Below, piece by piece: positions 5,998 to 12,976 of a stretch of DNA of 22,733 nt; within the stretch, counting starts at the first letter, position 1, and each line of letters starts with the position of its first letter. This DNA comes from Thermoplasmata archaeon (GTDB lineage: Archaea > Thermoplasmatota > Thermoplasmata > Lutacidiplasmatales > UBA184): contig JABEUK010000151.1 of the NCBI GenBank assembly GCA_013044425.1, positions 1 to 22,733 of the forward strand, given 5' to 3'. Both the position numbers and the translations under genes were made by a program. Below the pieces are notes generated by a model. It made no database searches. It saw only the letters and a list, made by a program, of their open reading frames with translations, and had not been told where the DNA came from.

Positions 5998-7140
5998 GTG
6001 AGCGGACGCCGCGGAACTGCGAAGGCGCCCGATGCGGCCACCAGCCGCGCTCTGCTCGCCTGGTTCCGAGCCTCCCGCCGCGAACTACCCTGGAGACGCC
6101 GTCGGGATCCCTACCGCGTCTGGGTGGCCGAGGTCCTGCTCCAACAGACCCGGGTCGATCAAGCGGTTCCCTACTTCGAACGGTTCGTGGCCCGCTTCCC
6201 AACCGTCCGCTCGCTCGCCCGTGCACACGAAGCTCAGATCCTCAAGGTCTGGGAAGGGGCGGGGTACTATGCTCGGGCCCGCAATCTCGGCGCGGCCGCC
6301 CGCGACCTCGTCCGTCGACACCGCGGAAGGTTGCCCCGAACCGTTCCTGAGCTCGAGGAGCTTCCCGGGGTCGGGCCCTACATCGCCCGGGCCGTCGCCA
6401 GCCTCGCATTCGGGGCGCCGACCGTGGCCCTGGAGGCGAACGGGAAGCGCGTCGCGGCCCGATGGTGGATGGAGAGGGGAGACGTGCGGACCCCGGCCAT
6501 CGCGCGCGTGCTCGAGCGCCACCTCACGGATCTTCTTCCCGAGGACTCTCCGGGCGAATTCAACGAAGCTCTGATGGAGCTCGGTGAGACCATCTGCCTA
6601 CCGGTCTCACCGCAATGTCACCGGTGCCCCGTTTCGATGACCTGTCGGGCCCATGCGATGCTCGACGCTCCGGGATCCATTCCGGTCCGGTCCCCCCGAC
6701 GGCGGAAGCCGCATTTGCGAGCCGCCGTCCTCGTCGTCCAGTCCGCCGACAGGTTCCTCATCCAGCGGAGGGGACCCGGTGGCCTGCTCGCAGGCCTCTA
6801 CGAGTTCCCGGGAGGGAAGATCGAGCGGGGAGAGTCCCCCGAAGCGGCGGCACGACGGGAGCTCGAGGAGGAGACGGGGCTTCGAGTGCCCGGTCGGATC
6901 GAGCCGATCGGGATCGTCCGCCACAGCTACAGCCACTTCAGCGTCGATCTGCACGTCTACCACGCCCGTCTACCTCGAATCCGCCGAGTGCGGACGGATC
7001 ACGATCGCCGGTGGGCCTCCCGAGCCGAAATCCAGCGACTCCCATTACCGAAGGCCACCGTGAGGATCCTGCACCTTCTTCGCAGGACCGGCGACCAGAG
7101 GGTTCGGAGACGAACGATGCCTCCGAACGCGCGAATTTGA
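5998..7140 (+). CDS. mutY: Adenine DNA glycosylase MutY with C-terminal Nudix domain
   Basis: Base-excision repair enzyme expected to remove adenine opposite 8-oxoguanine. The 380-residue protein aligns with MutY throughout: VAEVLLQQTRV (E45), the helix-hairpin-helix LPGVGPYIARAV (122-133), and four cluster cysteines C200, C207, C210, C216 in the C-x6-C-x2-C-x5-C spacing of the [4Fe-4S] site. Two oddities stand out. The catalytic Asp of the DGNVKRV motif is replaced by Glu (E146 in LEANGKRV). The C-terminal domain, which in ordinary MutY has lost its Nudix signature, here keeps the complete box GGKIERGESPEAAARRELEE followed by ETGL (273-295). So the protein may combine glycosylase with nucleotide pyrophosphohydrolase activity of the MutT kind. 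The GTG start at 5998 is 36 bp from a TATA box shared with thioredoxin. Confidence 0.9.
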   Translation: MSGRRGTAKAPDAATSRALLAWFRASRRELPWRRRRDPYRVWVAEVLLQQTRVDQAVPYFERFVARFPTVRSLARAHEAQILKVWEGAGYYARARNLGAAARDLVRRHRGRLPRTVPELEELPGVGPYIARAVASLAFGAPTVALEANGKRVAARWWMERGDVRTPAIARVLERHLTDLLPEDSPGEFNEALMELGETICLPVSPQCHRCPVSMTCRAHAMLDAPGSIPVRSPRRRKPHLRAAVLVVQSADRFLIQRRGPGGLLAGLYEFPGGKIERGESPEAAARRELEEETGLRVPGRIEPIGIVRHSYSHFSVDLHVYHARLPRIRRVRTDHDRRWASRAEIQRLPLPKATVRILHLLRRTGDQRVRRRTMPPNARI

Positions 7141-7145
7141 ACGCC

Positions 7146-7168
7146 TCGGGGTGCGCATTTCGCCCCGA
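7146..7168 (+). terminator. Stem-loop after mutY
   Basis: TCGGGGTG (7146-7153) pairs with CGCCCCGA (7161-7168), 8 bp with one G-T pair and a 7-nt loop, starting 6 nt after the mutY stop. No T-run follows, only CTATATT, which could itself be a TATA box (7170-7176). Confidence 0.45.
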
Positions 7169-7177
7169 CCTATATTG

Positions 7178-7256
7178 TCCGGCTCTTCGATTCCGGAGCC
7201 GGATTCACCCACGCGCTTAGGTGTGATTTTCCCTCCGGAAGGGGCCAGATTTCACC
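7178..7256. repeat. Two further stem-loops in the mutY-hutH gap
   Basis: TCCGGCTC (7178-7185) pairs perfectly with GAGCCGGA (7196-7203). A second, imperfect hairpin spans 7220-7256 (GGTG with CACC outer pairs, CCCT with AGGG inner pairs). They fill the space between the mutY hairpin and the next TATA-like box. Whether they belong to the mutY 3' untranslated region or to a separate RNA cannot be told. Confidence 0.35.
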
Positions 7257-7274
7257 ATCCGGGCCTCCTGGAAA

Positions 7275-7282
7275 CTATATAG
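7275..7282. promoter_or_regulatory. Palindromic TATA box CTATATAG
   Basis: CTATATAG in the gene-free convergent gap. On the plus strand it predicts transcription from about 7303, directly before a pair of adjacent hairpins with complementary loops. No ORF follows on that strand before the end of hutH, so a noncoding RNA is the likeliest product if it is active. Confidence 0.4.
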
Positions 7283-7302
7283 CTGGTTGAGCGGTTATGT
7301 AC

Positions 7303-7400
7303 AATGGCCTCGGGCATCGGCGAACCGGCCCCCTGGTGGCACCGTCCAACAGGCCAGGGGGATGGGGCGCCGGTGCCTTCCCCATTCCAACGAGCACTTT
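7303..7400 (+). ncRNA. Candidate structured RNA with complementary hairpin loops
   Basis: Hairpin A: CCCCCTGG (7329-7336) with CCAGGGGG (7354-7361), 8 perfect pairs, 17-nt loop. Hairpin B begins at the next base: ATGGGG (7362-7367) with CCCCAT (7380-7385), 12-nt loop. GGCACCG (7338-7344) in loop A is the exact reverse complement of CGGTGCC (7371-7377) in loop B, so the two could form a 7-bp kissing interaction, or alternatively a long-range stem that replaces both hairpins. A TATA-like palindrome lies 27 bp upstream of 7303. Ends are estimates. I could not match it to SRP, RNase P or tRNA. It could also be the 3' untranslated region of hutH on the minus strand. Confidence 0.4.
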
Positions 7401-7424
7401 GAGGGCACGCCCGCACGAGCCGGG

Positions 7425-7442
7425 GGTCCCTAGAACGGGACC
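7425..7442 (-). terminator. Stem-loop containing the hutH stop codon
   Basis: GGTCCC (7425-7430), TAGAAC, GGGACC (7437-7442): a perfect 6-bp stem with a 6-nt loop. The minus-strand TAG of hutH occupies 7430-7432, in the loop and its closing pair. Confidence 0.5.
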
Positions 7443-8956
7443 TCGGCACGGACACGCTGGACGAAGGAGCCATCGGCGATCCCCTGGGCGACCCGCTCGA
7501 TGTCGGCAGCGGGACTTCGATCCTGAGACCACGGCGCGACCTTCTCCCGGAGCACCCGCAGAGCCGCTTCGCTCCCCCGACCTCCCGAGAGCGGACGGCG
7601 GAGCTCGAGCGCTTGACCGGCCACGATCCATTCGATCCCGACCACCCGTTGGGTGTTGGAGAGGATCCGGCGCAGTTTGGCACCGGCCCAGGGACCCATG
7701 CTGACGAAATCCTCCTGATCGGCCGAGGTGGAGATGCTGGTCGCGCTGGCCGGATCGACGAGGGTGGCGTTCTCGTTCACGAGCGCGGCCGCGAGGTACT
7801 GGGGGATCATCAGCCCGGAGGTCGTTCCCGGCTCCGGGGCCAGGAACGCGGGCAATCCCCGGTTCAGAGCGGGATGCAGTATGCGGGCGGTTCGGCGCTC
7901 GCTGAACGCGGCGAGGTACTGGACGGGCAAGGCGAGCGTATCGAGCGCCAGGGCGAGCGGTTGGCCGTGGAAGTTCCCTCCGCTGATGAACTCGTCCCCC
8001 TCGAAGACGAGGGGGTTATCGGTCACTGCGTTCAGTTCGCCGCGGGCGATCCCCTCCGCGAACTCGATCGCCAGCTCCACCGCCGCGAAGACCTGCGGGA
8101 TGCAGCGTAGTGTATACGGGTCCTGACCCTGCCAGGTGGCGCGTGGGAGGGCCAGCTTGCTGTAGGCGAGCAGCGCGCGCATCGCGGTGGCCGCTCGCCG
8201 TTGAGCCGGGAGGTTCCGCGCCTCGCCCAATCGATCGTCCAACGACTCCGGGTTGCCCTCGAGCGCGTCGAACGAGAGAGCCGCGGCGACCTTGGCCGCG
8301 TCGTATAACTCGCGCACGTCCGTGACCGCGAGCGCCAGGTAAGAGCCCATCAGCGCGGTCCCGTTGATGAGGCCGACCCCTTCCTTCTCCACGAAAGAGA
8401 AGGGCGCGATACCCTCGGTCCCGAGCACGGTCGAGGCGGCCACCCGACTACCGGCCCGGTCGATGAACTCGCCCTCGCCCATCATCGCGAGGCCGAGGTG
8501 GGCGAGCGGCGCGAGATCGCCGGAGGCCCCGACCGATCCTTGCTCGGGTATGTACGGCACCAGGCCACGGTTCAGGAGCTCCACGAGGAGGTCGACGAGC
8601 TCCCCGCGGACGCCCGAATGACCTCGCACGAGGGAGTTGAGTCGCAGGAGGATCAATCCTCGGACGATGTCCCGTGGCAGGGCGGGTCCTGCGCCGCTCG
8701 CATGGCTCCGGATGAGGGAGGTTTGGAGCTCCCGGGCCCGGGCCGGAGGGACCGCATGGTTCGACATCGCACCGAAGCCCGTGGTCACTCCGTAGACGGG
8801 ACGGCCGGCGGCGACGGCCCGTTCGACGACCCGGCGGCTCTGAGCCACCGCCTGCCGGGCGTCCGGGGTGAGGGAAACGGCGCACCCGCCCCGGACGACC
8901 GCGAGGAACTGTTCGAGGGTGAGGGAGCGACCGTCCAGGGGCAGAGTCTCGGTCAT
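7430..8956 (-). CDS. hutH: Histidine ammonia-lyase
   Basis: Deaminates histidine to urocanate, the first step of histidine breakdown. The 508-residue protein carries the Ala-Ser-Gly triad that cyclises to the MIO electrophile (A144-S145-G146 in GSVGASGDLAPLAHL), the catalytic Tyr in YGVTTGFG (Y55), and RSHASG (H85), the His typical of histidine rather than phenylalanine lyases. NAVTDNPL and FHGQPLALALD also fit. The late motif reads DQEDFVSMG where histidine lyases usually have NQEDHVSM, so the Glu is kept but the next His is Phe. Length is normal. No hutU, hutI or hutG is nearby, so it may serve as a lone enzyme. A TTCAATAG box (8986-8993) lies about 33 bp upstream of the ATG. Confidence 0.93.
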   Translation of the reverse strand: MTETLPLDGRSLTLEQFLAVVRGGCAVSLTPDARQAVAQSRRVVERAVAAGRPVYGVTTGFGAMSNHAVPPARARELQTSLIRSHASGAGPALPRDIVRGLILLRLNSLVRGHSGVRGELVDLLVELLNRGLVPYIPEQGSVGASGDLAPLAHLGLAMMGEGEFIDRAGSRVAASTVLGTEGIAPFSFVEKEGVGLINGTALMGSYLALAVTDVRELYDAAKVAAALSFDALEGNPESLDDRLGEARNLPAQRRAATAMRALLAYSKLALPRATWQGQDPYTLRCIPQVFAAVELAIEFAEGIARGELNAVTDNPLVFEGDEFISGGNFHGQPLALALDTLALPVQYLAAFSERRTARILHPALNRGLPAFLAPEPGTTSGLMIPQYLAAALVNENATLVDPASATSISTSADQEDFVSMGPWAGAKLRRILSNTQRVVGIEWIVAGQALELRRPLSGGRGSEAALRVLREKVAPWSQDRSPAADIERVAQGIADGSFVQRVRAEVPF

Positions 8957-8985
8957 CGGGGGCCGGCGATCGGACTCGTCCGGCG

Positions 8986-8993
8986 CTATTGAA
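8986..8993 (-). promoter_or_regulatory. Putative hutH TATA box
   Basis: On the minus strand TTCAATAG is centred about 33 bp before the hutH ATG, giving a leader of only a few bases. It lies in the 46-bp gap after sodN, so hutH probably has its own promoter as well as possible read-through from sodN. Confidence 0.35.
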
Positions 8994-8994
8994 C

Positions 8995-9014
8995 GGTGCG
9001 CCCTAGGGAGGCAC
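8995..9014 (-). terminator. Stem-loop around the sodN stop codon
   Basis: GGTGC (8995-8999) and GCACC (9010-9014 region) form an outer stem enclosing the palindrome CCCTAGGG (9001-9008), in which the minus-strand TAG of sodN (9003-9005) is central. The stem has a small internal bulge. Confidence 0.35.
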
Positions 9015-9536
9015 CGGAACCACGAGCTCGCCGCCCGGCTTCTGGAGCGAAGGCTGGCGCTTGGAGGTCGCTCCCTTCGTCTTCCAGAAGATCTCCGCGA
9101 ACTCCTGGACCTGCCCGAGCAGCTCCTGGGCGTCCGCGATGTTCGTTCCCTGGCGGGCCTTGGACGCCTGCTTCAGGATCTTCCAGGTGAGGTCGTGGAT
9201 CCCCGGGTGCTGCTTCGCGTGATCGGCGGTGAAGTAGTCGCCCCAGATGACCCGGATCTCCTGCTTCAGCCGCTCGGCGTGCTGCTCCTTGACGAGCTGG
9301 TAGCGCGCGAGCTTCGCGACGTAGGCGTCGACCTCCTCCGGCTTGCTCGTGGGGGTCGGCCGTGGGAGCTCGGCGATGAGCTGGTCCATGCGGATGATCG
9401 TCAGGGCCGCGATCTGGGCCTCGTGCGGGTCATAAATACCGCACGGAATGTCGCAGTGAGCGTACACGGGTGCGGGGTCTCGGACAGCGTCTCGGATCGC
9501 GTCAATCCACGCATGGATTCTCGAGGGGGCGGACAT
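9003..9536 (-). CDS. sodN: Nickel superoxide dismutase precursor
   Basis: Converts superoxide to oxygen and hydrogen peroxide with a nickel centre. Recognised from the nickel hook HCDIPCGIYDP (H27, C28, C32, Y35), which in the family must become the N-terminus of the mature enzyme; the 26 residues before it, ending PVYA, form the propeptide. Downstream segments VKEQHAERLKQEIRVIWGDY and DAQELLGQVQEFAEIFWKTK match the four-helix bundle of SodN. The total of 177 residues exceeds the usual size because of a Lys/Pro-rich C-terminal extension after WKTKG. The gene is divergent from sodX, which encodes the maturation protease, 30 bp away. A CTTATC box is centred 26 bp before the ATG, so the mRNA should be leaderless. 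Ni-SOD is mainly bacterial; its presence here among archaeal genes suggests transfer. Confidence 0.93.
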   Translation of the reverse strand: MSAPSRIHAWIDAIRDAVRDPAPVYAHCDIPCGIYDPHEAQIAALTIIRMDQLIAELPRPTPTSKPEEVDAYVAKLARYQLVKEQHAERLKQEIRVIWGDYFTADHAKQHPGIHDLTWKILKQASKARQGTNIADAQELLGQVQEFAEIFWKTKGATSKRQPSLQKPGGELVVPVPP

Positions 9537-9559
9537 GGCTCGATATACCGCCCGCGGAG

Positions 9560-9565
9560 GATAAG
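9560..9565 (-). promoter_or_regulatory. sodN TATA box
   Basis: CTTATC on the minus strand, centred 26.5 bp before the sodN ATG. The plus-strand copy overlaps the GGAGG ribosome-binding site of sodX, so both genes use the same 30-bp gap. Confidence 0.5.
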
Positions 9566-9566
9566 G

Positions 9567-9986
9567 TTGCCGGAACCGGTGCGCTCCGTGTTCGCGAGAT
9601 TCCGCCGGTGGTGGCGGAGCCGTCGGGTGGTGGTGCGAGATCGATCGATGGAGCCCACGCTACGGCCCGGAGATCGCCTGTACGTGGATCCGAGACCCGC
9701 CCGAACCGGTCGACTTTTCCGTGGGGACGTGGTCGTGCTGCGCGATCCAGCTCGTTCGGTCGAACGATTGGTCAAGCGAGTCACCGGACTCCCCGGGGAT
9801 GCGCGATTGCCGAACGGACGCCCGATCCCCCCCGGACAACTCTACGTCTTGGGCGATGCGGGCGGAGGAAGCCGCGATAGCTCGGAGTTCGGACCGGTCG
9901 CCATGAACGAGATCGACGGGGTGGTCTGGTACCGCTACGCTCCCCCCGAGCGACGCGGGCCGATCGGCGGCCGAACGCTTAAGTGA
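9567..9986 (+). CDS. sodX: Ni-SOD maturation peptidase, S26 signal peptidase-like
   Basis: Serine protease expected to cut the SodN propeptide and free His1 of the nickel hook. The 139-residue protein shows the signal peptidase I-like pattern: RSMEPTLRPGDRLYV with nucleophile S27, RGDVVVLRDP, then RLVKRVTGLPGD with the general-base Lys K70, and YVLGDAGGGSRDSSEFGPV near the C-terminus. It is short and lacks a clear membrane segment, like SodX proteins and unlike secretory signal peptidases. Divergence from sodN supports this role. The TTG at 9567 is favoured because GGAGG (9556-9560) is 6 nt upstream; GTG 9579 or GTG 9591 are alternatives. Its TGA stop (9984-9986) runs into the palindrome before the Mo/W transporter genes. 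Confidence 0.85.
   Translation: MPEPVRSVFARFRRWWRSRRVVVRDRSMEPTLRPGDRLYVDPRPARTGRLFRGDVVVLRDPARSVERLVKRVTGLPGDARLPNGRPIPPGQLYVLGDAGGGSRDSSEFGPVAMNEIDGVVWYRYAPPERRGPIGGRTLK
9978..9983 (+). promoter_or_regulatory. TATA box of the Mo/W transporter operon
   Basis: CTTAAG is centred 26.5 bp upstream of the ATG at 10007, which fits a leaderless operon mRNA. It overlaps the last codons of sodX. Confidence 0.6.
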
Positions 9987-10005
9987 TGTTAGTATTTACA
10001 ACATC
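9985..10005. promoter_or_regulatory. Palindromic operator candidate (ModE-type) before wtpA
   Basis: GATGTT (9985-9990), 9-bp AT-rich spacer AGTATTTAC, AACATC (10000-10005). The perfect 6-bp arms and AT-rich centre sit between the TATA box and the start codon, exactly where a bound repressor would block initiation. A ModE-like regulator is encoded at the end of the same operon, so metal-loaded ModE is the natural candidate ligand (inference). An overlapping alternative TATA box (TAGTATTTAC) is possible. Confidence 0.5.
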
Positions 10006-10006
10006 G

Positions 10007-11077
10007 ATGCGTCCGGTCGCGCGAAACCTCGCGGTCGTCGGGATCGCCGTCATCGCGATCGGGGCGGGGTTCGTCGGAGGTTGGCTCGCCCATCCCTTGG
10101 GCTCGACCTCCGCCGGAGGTACCACCTCCACGCTCGCTCTCGTGGCCGCGGGAACGCTGGGAGCGAACCTGCCCGCGTTCGCCTCGAGCTTCGCGCAGGA
10201 GACCTTCGGAGTGCAGGCTCCGCTCTCGGCGCAGCTCTACGAGGGGAGTCTCGCCGCCGCGACGGCCCTGACCCTCCCGGGCCAGCCGTACGATGCATTC
10301 GTCTCGGCGGACTACCGGGTCATCCCCCAGCACGTCGAACCGTCCGCAGCGAGCTGGGAGGTCGTCTTCGCCACCGACCCCCTAGTGCTCGCCTACGACC
10401 CGAACCTTCCGAGCCTATCGGGGATCACCACCTCGAACTGGGCGAGCGCCATCGTCCAGCCGGGCATCACGCTCGGAACTCCGAACGCGAGCGCGGACCC
10501 TCTCGGGTACAACGCGATCTTCACCATCGAGCTCCAGGACTCGCTCGACGGCGCGCACGGGGCCTTCTACTCCCACTTCTACACGGGAAGCATCGGTGGT
10601 CTTGCGGACCCGGTGCCCGCGGTGACGAAGATCGTCCCCGAGACCCAGGCGGCCGCCGTTCTCTCGACCGGTACGGTGGACACCTACCTCATCTATCGCT
10701 CCTCTGCGATCGCGTATCACCTCGCCTACGTCGACCTATCGCCCCACGTGAACCTCGCGGCGTACGACCCGGCGTCCGTCGCCAACGATACCAAGGCGTC
10801 GACTACCATCCTCTCGGGAGCTTCGACCCAGGTCGTCTCGGGCGCGCCCGTGCTCTTCGCCGCCACGGTGCCGAGCTCGGCCCCGAACGTCCCCCTTGGC
10901 CTCGCATTCATCGCCTACCTACTGTCGAACCAGACCTCGGCGACCTGGATCGCGGACGGCTACTCCGTGATCGCGCCGGCCTGGACCGACCATCCGAGCG
11001 CGATCCCCGCGGCGCTCGCCGGCTTCACCCCGGACCCCTTGCCGTCGGTGCCGGCCTACCTCGCCGAGCTCTACTAG
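10007..11077 (+). CDS. wtpA: Tungstate/molybdate-binding protein (WtpA/ModA)
   Basis: Extracytoplasmic binding subunit of an oxyanion ABC importer. An N-terminal hydrophobic segment (about residues 8-28, rich in Val, Ile, Gly) acts as signal or membrane anchor, followed by a Ser/Thr/Gly linker. The binding domain shows WtpA-type motifs: YDAFVSADYRVIP, VLAYDPNLPS, SADPLGYNAIF with the ligand-region Asp, and VPETQAAAVLSTGTVDTYLI with the Glu region. 356 residues from ATG 10007. An in-frame GTG at 9983 precedes it, but 10007 is preferred because a CTTAAG box lies 26 bp upstream. First gene of a four-gene run with permease, ATPase and ModE-like regulator. Sequence cannot decide between tungstate and molybdate. 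Confidence 0.88.
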   Translation: MRPVARNLAVVGIAVIAIGAGFVGGWLAHPLGSTSAGGTTSTLALVAAGTLGANLPAFASSFAQETFGVQAPLSAQLYEGSLAAATALTLPGQPYDAFVSADYRVIPQHVEPSAASWEVVFATDPLVLAYDPNLPSLSGITTSNWASAIVQPGITLGTPNASADPLGYNAIFTIELQDSLDGAHGAFYSHFYTGSIGGLADPVPAVTKIVPETQAAAVLSTGTVDTYLIYRSSAIAYHLAYVDLSPHVNLAAYDPASVANDTKASTTILSGASTQVVSGAPVLFAATVPSSAPNVPLGLAFIAYLLSNQTSATWIADGYSVIAPAWTDHPSAIPAALAGFTPDPLPSVPAYLAELY

Positions 11078-11094
11078 CGACCGGGCGGCATCCG

Positions 11095-11952
11095 ATGACG
11101 AACGACACGGTAGGGGATCGCGCTGCTCCGGCGCGGCGCGCGCTCGGCGCCGTCCTGGCCGCGTCCCTGATCGGCCTGTTCATCCTTCCGATCGTCGCCC
11201 TGTTCCTCTACGCGGGCTACGGCAACATCGCCAATGCCGCCGGGAGCGCGGGGTTCCGGACGGCCCTGTACTTCACGCTGCTCGCCTCGGGGATCGCGGT
11301 CTGCTTCGGGATCCTCCTCGGGGTGCCCCTCGGATACATCCTCGCACGCTACCGCTTTCCCGGTCGATCGATCGTCGAGTCGATCGTGCTGGTTCCGGTG
11401 ATGATCCCCCACCTCATCGTCGGGATCGCGCTGCTCGTCCTCTTCGCGCCGACCAACCCGTTCGGGGCGTGGGTCGCCGGGCTCGGGATCCCGATCTTCG
11501 ATGCGATCGGAGGCGTCGTGCTGGTGATGGTCTACGTCGGGGCCTCCTACGTGGTGCTGACGAGCGAGCTCGCCTTCCGCTCGGTCGATGCGGAGGCGAT
11601 CGAGGCCGCGCGATCGCTCGGGGCGTCACCCACCGAGGCGTTCGTGACCGTGACGCTGCCCCAGGCGTTCCGCGGCATCGTGACGGGAAGCCTCCTGATG
11701 TGGGCTCGGGGGGTCAGCGAGATCGGCGGGTTCCTCATCCTCGCCTACGCGATCTACCCGAGCTTCCCATATGGGGGTCCGGTGACGAACACGGCCTCCG
11801 TCTACATCTACGACCTGTACTCCACGGCCGGTGTGCAGGCCGCCGCCGGCGCGTCCGCGCTCCTCGTGCTGGCCGCCCTCGCGGTCTTCGTGGTCGTTCG
11901 CTTCTTCGACCGCACGGGCATGGCCTGGACGAAGGTCGGTTGGTTCGCATGA
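11095..11952 (+). CDS. wtpB: Mo/W ABC transporter permease (WtpB/ModB)
   Basis: Membrane channel of the importer. The 285-residue protein has about six transmembrane segments (for example 21-39, 58-82, 94-115, 133-154, 196-215, 252-270) and the cytoplasmic coupling helix with the EAA motif, EAARSLGASPTEAFVTVTLP, which docks on the ATPase. The WARGVSEIGGFLILAYAIYP segment is typical of molybdate/tungstate permeases. The ATG at 11095 lies 17 bp after the stop of wtpA. The last bases overlap the ATPase gene by 4 bp (ATGA), so the two are translationally coupled. Confidence 0.9.
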   Translation: MTNDTVGDRAAPARRALGAVLAASLIGLFILPIVALFLYAGYGNIANAAGSAGFRTALYFTLLASGIAVCFGILLGVPLGYILARYRFPGRSIVESIVLVPVMIPHLIVGIALLVLFAPTNPFGAWVAGLGIPIFDAIGGVVLVMVYVGASYVVLTSELAFRSVDAEAIEAARSLGASPTEAFVTVTLPQAFRGIVTGSLLMWARGVSEIGGFLILAYAIYPSFPYGGPVTNTASVYIYDLYSTAGVQAAAGASALLVLAALAVFVVVRFFDRTGMAWTKVGWFA

Positions 11953-12971
11953 CCGACGTCCGGCTCTCGGAGGTCGTGGTCGACCGCGATCGCTTCCGGG
12001 TCGGCCCGATCGACCTCGAGATCCGCGCCGGCTCGGCGACCGTCCTGCTCGGCCCGTCCGGAGCGGGCAAGACCAGCCTATTGCGAGGGATCGCGGGATT
12101 CCTGCCGCTCCGCCGAGGGGTCGTGCGGGTGGACGGGCGCTCCGTGGAGCGAGCGCCTCCGGAGCGCCGAGGATTCGGGTTCGTCCCTCCAGGCCTCGGG
12201 CTCTTCCCCCACCGGCGGGTGCGGCAGAACGTGAGCTATCCTGTCGACCTGCGGGGGACGCCGGATGCGCGGGCACGGGTCCAGAGGTGGATCGATCGCT
12301 TCGAGCTCTCCGACCTGGCCGAGCGATATCCCGCTCAGTTGAGCTCGGGCCAGCGCCAGCGCGTGGCGATGGCCCGAGCGCTCGCCGGGGAACCCCGCGC
12401 GCTCCTCTGGGACGAGCCGCTCGCGGCCCTCGATGTGGAGAGTCGCGATGTACTGCTGCGGCTCCTGCGCGAGCTCATCGAGTCCGAGGGGATCCCGCTC
12501 CTGCTCGTCACGCATGACCCGGCGACCGCGTTCGCGCTGGCCTCGAACGTCGTCGTGCTCGACGAGGGACGGGTCCGCTTCCAGGGAGCGGTGACCGCGT
12601 TTCCGCACGCACCGCTCAATCGGTTCATGGCGCGGTTCCTGGGCTTCGAGAACCTCTTCTCGCGGGACGACCTCCTCGCCGCGGGCAATGGCCTCCTCCC
12701 GCGTACGTTGCTCGAGGACGCCGGCCCGGGCGGGATCGTGGTCCCCGATGACGCCCTGAGCTGGACCCCGGCCTCCTCCGGTAGCGATCTCGCCCGCATC
12801 ACCTCGGTGCGATGGGCCCCACGGGGTTGGGCCCTGACGCTCCGACAGGGCACGATGGCGTTCTACATGCACGCGCCCTCCGACTCCTCCCCCCTGCGCG
12901 TCGGCGACGCCGTCCGGCTCGACCTCGATCGAACCCGGCTCCGGCCGCTCGCCGCGGAGGGGGCGTCGTAG
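11949..12971 (+). CDS. wtpC: Mo/W ABC transporter ATPase (WtpC/ModC)
   Basis: Cytoplasmic ATPase subunit. Walker A GPSGAGKT (35-42), signature LSSGQ (131-135), Walker B LLWDEP (D155, E156) and the switch His (H189 in VTHDP) are all present. The Q-loop, normally VPQ, reads VPPGLGLFPH, so the conserved Gln that senses the gamma-phosphate and couples to the permease is Pro (position 81). After the nucleotide-binding domain a C-terminal TOBE-like region (about 240-340; ITSVRWAPRGWALTL, LRVGDAVRLDLDRTRL) is expected to bind oxyanion for feedback. 340 residues. It overlaps wtpB by 4 bp and is followed 5 bp later by the ModE-like gene. The function remains likely, since the other motifs are intact. 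Confidence 0.9.
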   Translation: MTDVRLSEVVVDRDRFRVGPIDLEIRAGSATVLLGPSGAGKTSLLRGIAGFLPLRRGVVRVDGRSVERAPPERRGFGFVPPGLGLFPHRRVRQNVSYPVDLRGTPDARARVQRWIDRFELSDLAERYPAQLSSGQRQRVAMARALAGEPRALLWDEPLAALDVESRDVLLRLLRELIESEGIPLLLVTHDPATAFALASNVVVLDEGRVRFQGAVTAFPHAPLNRFMARFLGFENLFSRDDLLAAGNGLLPRTLLEDAGPGGIVVPDDALSWTPASSGSDLARITSVRWAPRGWALTLRQGTMAFYMHAPSDSSPLRVGDAVRLDLDRTRLRPLAAEGAS

Positions 12972-12976
12972 CGCGG

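Noticed and set aside
7430..8956. Phenylalanine or tyrosine ammonia-lyase instead of histidine lyase
   Set aside because: The RSHASG motif and QED segment fit histidine lyases better, although the following Phe leaves a small doubt.
9567..9986. General secretory signal peptidase I
   Set aside because: Too short, without a clear membrane anchor, and paired with sodN; the SodX role explains all three.
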